This document shows positions 21,734 through 22,005 of a stretch of DNA of 22,005 nt, one piece after another; within the stretch, counting starts at the first letter, position 1; every line of letters begins with the position of its first letter. Position numbers and translations under genes: made by a program. Location: positions 1-22,005 of the forward strand of contig JADFSQ010000002.1 in NCBI GenBank assembly GCA_022560715.1. Direction: 5' to 3'. The DNA is from Bacteroidota bacterium. GTDB lineage: Bacteria > Bacteroidota > Bacteroidia > Flavobacteriales > Flavobacteriaceae. The notes under the pieces were generated by a model that was not told the DNA's origin, did no database searches, and saw nothing but the letters and a program-made list of their open reading frames with translations.

Positions 21734-21882
21734 TTTAATTTCCCAAGGCTTGTCTCGAAATCAAAATATTTTTTTCGGAAACATACCTTGTATCCTTGGG
21801 TTAAAGTTCTTGATTTAACAAGAATTTTCTTATTTTCGAGTTTAATTTCTAACTCAAATTTATTTTGAATAAACTTAACTCA

Positions 21883-22005
21883 ATGAAGAAAATTTTATTA
21901 TTTACTATTTCAATGCTGTTAATAGTTAGCCTTAATGCACAAGATGACCAAGAAGCTAATATTCCTTTAGACATCAAAATGACCGAAGTTTTTAAAGACA
22001 AGAAG
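21883..22005 (+). CDS. Secreted protein, N-terminal fragment
   Basis: The first 41 codons of a frame that leaves the window begin MKKILLFTISMLLIVSLNAQ, a Bacteroidota-style signal peptide with cleavage expected before or after Q20. An acidic start DDQEANIPLDIKMTEVFKDK follows. Too little of the mature protein is present to assign a family. Confidence 0.7.
   Translation, partial: MKKILLFTISMLLIVSLNAQDDQEANIPLDIKMTEVFKDKK

Noticed and set aside
571..21779. Recurring TTTTTCGGAA motif at several places
   Set aside because: Several copies fall inside coding regions as Ala-Ser-Glu-Lys type codons, and the others have no common position relative to genes. Chance is a sufficient explanation.
21742..21800. 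cccaagg/ccttggg inverted repeat downstream of the radical SAM gene
   Set aside because: Seven-base arms with a 45-nt loop are weak. Nearby shorter hairpins with T-rich tails are better terminator candidates.
1..22005. CRISPR array, tRNA or rRNA genes
   Set aside because: I saw no regularly spaced direct repeats and no cloverleaf or rRNA-like sequence on either strand.

Overview
The window looks like chromosome of a member of the Flavobacteriaceae (Bacteroidota). This rests on strongly AT-rich DNA, protein families typical of that group, TAnnTTTG-type -7 promoter elements, and Flavobacteria-like versions of the haem enzymes. I see no rRNA, tRNA, CRISPR array or intact insertion sequence. The one mobile-element-derived gene is a Y1/REP-type transposase (RAYT) domain fused in frame to a haem enzyme.

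Layout. 1-141: tail of a CoA-transferase subunit B (+). 142-588: a non-coding spacer with a long hairpin. 589-12135: a leftward run of ten genes. In transcription order these are hemA, a hemC-hemD fusion, hemE, a RAYT-hemF fusion, hemB, a secreted serine hydrolase, a CNNM/CBS membrane protein, a methylguanine-DNA methyltransferase, a second serine hydrolase and a 3'-5' exonuclease. 12136-12319: a divergent promoter region. 12320-18028, rightward: an AraC-type regulator, hemH (ferrochelatase), a very large secreted BNR/sortilin-like beta-propeller protein, and hemJ overlapping its stop codon. 18150-21719: a NtrY-like histidine kinase, an enoyl-CoA hydratase and a SplB-like radical SAM protein. 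21883-end: the start of a secreted protein.

Function. Around the divergent promoter lies nearly the whole C5 haem pathway: HemA, HemB, HemC/HemD, HemE, oxygen-dependent HemF, HemJ and HemH. HemL and the tRNA synthetase are not in the window. The terminal steps here (HemF, HemJ, HemH) form the aerobic branch. The AraC-type gene beside hemH and opposite hemA is the obvious candidate regulator, and a CRP/FNR-like dyad overlaps its -7 element.

Most notable is the RAYT-HemF fusion. A complete REP-associated tyrosine transposase domain is bracketed by two near-identical palindromes with arms reading ACCTGTCAGGTTTT. It sits directly upstream of hemF with no intervening stop codon. The inner palindrome is translated as the linker between the two enzymes. 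The native hemF start codon has apparently been lost, so this haem enzyme seems to depend on translation signals inside the mobile element. A third, decayed copy of the palindrome lies just before hemH.
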